The translations under genes and the position numbers were made by a program. A DNA stretch of 64,000 bases, from assembly GCA_016785225.1 (NCBI GenBank), contig JAFBJZ010000592.1, positions 248,001 to 312,000 on the forward strand. Reading direction: 5' to 3'. This DNA is from Psettodes erumei. Its lineage: Eukaryota; Chordata; Actinopteri; Pleuronectiformes; Psettodidae. This document shows, in pieces, positions 61,959 through 64,000 of this stretch. The notes beneath the pieces are model-generated. The model was given only the letters and a program-made list of their open reading frames with translations, had not been told where the DNA came from and did no database searches. Positions within the stretch are counted from its first letter, which is position 1; every line of letters starts with the position of its first letter.

Positions 61959-63394
61959 TTTTGGTTGTCTGTTAGCAGGATTGGGTAGAAGGTAATGGAA
62001 GAATTTACACACCTTTTTTTTTTTTTTTTTACCAGAGGCTGCAGAATTGATTACATTTTGGGAGTGATCCAGCTCAGTATCCAGATGCGGGAGATTTCTT
62101 GAAGGATTCTTCACCATTGTGAGATAGGGGATTTCATATGTTAAGCCTTATCTCCACAAATTTATAAAGATTTGAAATGACACACAGTAAAATATTAATT
62201 TTAGGGAAATGTTCAGCCTTGTCTTTCTAGTTCCCTATTTAACGGGGTGATGTAAGGTACTGAACATCTCCGTCTCATCCACAAGCTTTTAAAGCTTTGA
62301 TCAATACAAGTCTGCCGGCATCCGCTTTATACTGAAGTTTTGTGTGTTAATGTGCTAAGCCCCAGACTACTGCTCTTCCATAGGCTGTTGTAGATATAAA
62401 TAGAGGTCTTATGGCCCCGCCATTCTAATCCTTAGTGCCTGGAGACCAGGATGGAAAAATGGAAGAAAGAGAGAGGGGAATGGACCAGGGACACATGAGA
62501 TAAAATCACAGAAATTAGAAAACTGGAGTTACAGTAAAAAACAAACAGGAAAGTCATGTGTTGTTACAAGTGCAAGGGTGAGACATGCTGTCATTGTGAA
62601 GAGGAAGTGAACTGAAAGAGAAGACTCAAGTTAAATCATCCATGCCCCCACTTTGAACTACCACAAAAGCGCACAAGGTCATTAGAGGTAAGAATGTTTT
62701 AAAAAAACAAACTAGATGAGTTCTTTTTTAATACAGCCCCGTTAAAGTGCTATCAATAGACTCTATTCAAAAATAAACACACTGTACAATGCCCGAAAAA
62801 AGTCAGTCCGTCTCTCTCTCTCCCTCACATGGACTTACATAAGTAGAATGGCATGTCTAACATGAATTAACCTTGTCAGTCTCTTGATTTATCTGTTAAT
62901 TTGATCCGAACCTTCACCGTAAGAGAAATGCTGACTTGGCTTATACCTCCTGCGTCATCTTTATCAGCAAACATAACTTAAGTGAACATGTTTTGTGTTT
63001 TTCGTGGATTAAAATGACCGTGATTCGTACCAGAGGGCTTGGATATTTGGAATCCTTAAAGGGAACTTGATTAGGCGTACCTGATCATATTTCTTCTGCT
63101 AAATTATCTTAGACAAGCATCATTAATCATGTGGATGTGCATCTCTTTTGAAGGTGAGTTGGCACCAAACTGTAAAAAAAAAGAGATAGAGCGCTTGTTT
63201 CAAAGCAAAGTTTTTTTCCAATCCCCTCTGAAGTGATGCGTTGACCCTTGAGAAGTTTATACTGATAAAGCTATACAGTTCAGTCAGTCTCTCAGATAGA
63301 GTGCATGCCATAGGGAGCAGGTCATGGAAAAGTCTTGAGTTTGACTAAGTGCACTCTCTCTTTTACCCTGTCTGTCAGTCCCTACCTACTTCAC

Positions 63395-63437
63395 TCACAC
63401 ACACACACACACACACACGCGCACACACGCACACACA
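63395..63437. repeat. (CA)n microsatellite
   Basis: A CA run with CG interruptions near 63419 and 63429. Confidence 0.93.
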
Positions 63438-64000
63438 GGCAACCGCATACATACACACAAGAGAGTACATGCTTGAATACACTCAGACACATTGACCAAT
63501 CTAAGCACTCACACATCACTGAATGCTGAGGTAATTTGTAACAGTAGAACAGCTCATAACTGAGGGTAAAAGAAACAAATGACACATGCTAGGATTTACA
63601 CTACTTTAAAAGGCTATGTTGGGGGACTCAGGTCGAGAAGTATATCAATACCATGCTTGAGATCGGACTGAGTTCTGACACATTATTAACATGGGGATCT
63701 TTTGGGAGAGGAACGCCGCAACATGAGCAAAACCAAGCACAAAAGTAGTTATGAAGGATAGGCTTTAACTATAGGTGTGTCTGTAAATGTTATGAATGAA
63801 TGATGATAGGTCCTCTCTGTGTGGTGTTGTAGGCTTATCTTATTCATTGTTAACCTGTCTTACTAATTAAATGGGTGCTGTTTAAAGTGGCTTGGTTGGT
63901 TAAATGAAGAGAATTCTCAGCCGTTTGTTAATTTGAACGATGACTTATTTTTTTCCGTTCACACCTGCGTGAGGACTGCTGACTTCATCCGTGACCGCAG

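Larger units (their letters stand above)
58406..64000. other. Downstream flank, no gene seen
   Basis: Non-coding sequence with a (GTCT)n run at 61936-61958, a poly-T at 62013-62030 and a (CA)n tract at 63395-63437. The 155-codon plus-strand frame at 60141-60608 has no recognisable domain. The last 30 bases end in CCGCAG, which could be an acceptor-like or exon-edge sequence, but nothing in the window decides this. Confidence 0.4.

Noticed and set aside
1..64000. CRISPR arrays, operons, phage or integron features
   Set aside because: All regular repeats are short microsatellites without spacers, and gene structure is clearly vertebrate.

Overview
This window looks like nuclear DNA of a teleost fish. 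It has vertebrate genes with GT-AG introns, frequent (CA)n and (GATA)n microsatellites, fish-type retroelement remnants, and two developmental genes separated by a large gene-poor interval. I cannot name the species. There is no sign of bacterial, viral or organellar origin.

Layout. (1) Positions 1-3379 carry the 3' part of bmp4 on the + strand. The first visible coding exon is cut by the window edge; it is followed by a 2.4 kb intron and a final exon that encodes the rest of the prodomain, both convertase sites and the complete cystine-knot ligand. The 3' UTR runs to about 3795. (2) About 3.8-48.5 kb is a 45 kb gene desert in which I find no convincing protein-coding exon. It holds many microsatellites, a solo LTR with a perfect 5-bp target-site duplication (14882-15422), a second degenerate LTR-like segment (about 32525-32959), a short piggyBac-like MITE (12604-12693), a LINE/SINE-type tail (about 47163-47460) and an old two-copy tandem duplication (about 10667-10957). 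It also holds sequences that look regulatory: four perfect AP-1 sites in 75 bp (22830-22904) next to an inverted pair of CACGTG E-boxes, and two strong G-quadruplex motifs just downstream of bmp4. (3) 48.5-58.4 kb carries lbh (limb bud and heart development) on the + strand. It has three coding exons, a CCAAT/TATA-like promoter and a 1.6 kb 3' UTR. Exon 3 as given has one extra A in a short A run, which breaks the reading frame in the most conserved part of the protein. (4) 58.4-64 kb is further non-coding sequence with microsatellites.

Function. BMP4 is a secreted TGF-beta-family ligand. LBH is a small acidic nuclear cofactor. Both act in heart, limb/fin and neural-crest development. Their shared orientation and the desert between them fit a long-range regulatory landscape, but that is inference. 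The most notable points are the lbh frameshift (assembly error, allele or real lesion) and the AP-1 cluster. I found no clearly new gene system here.
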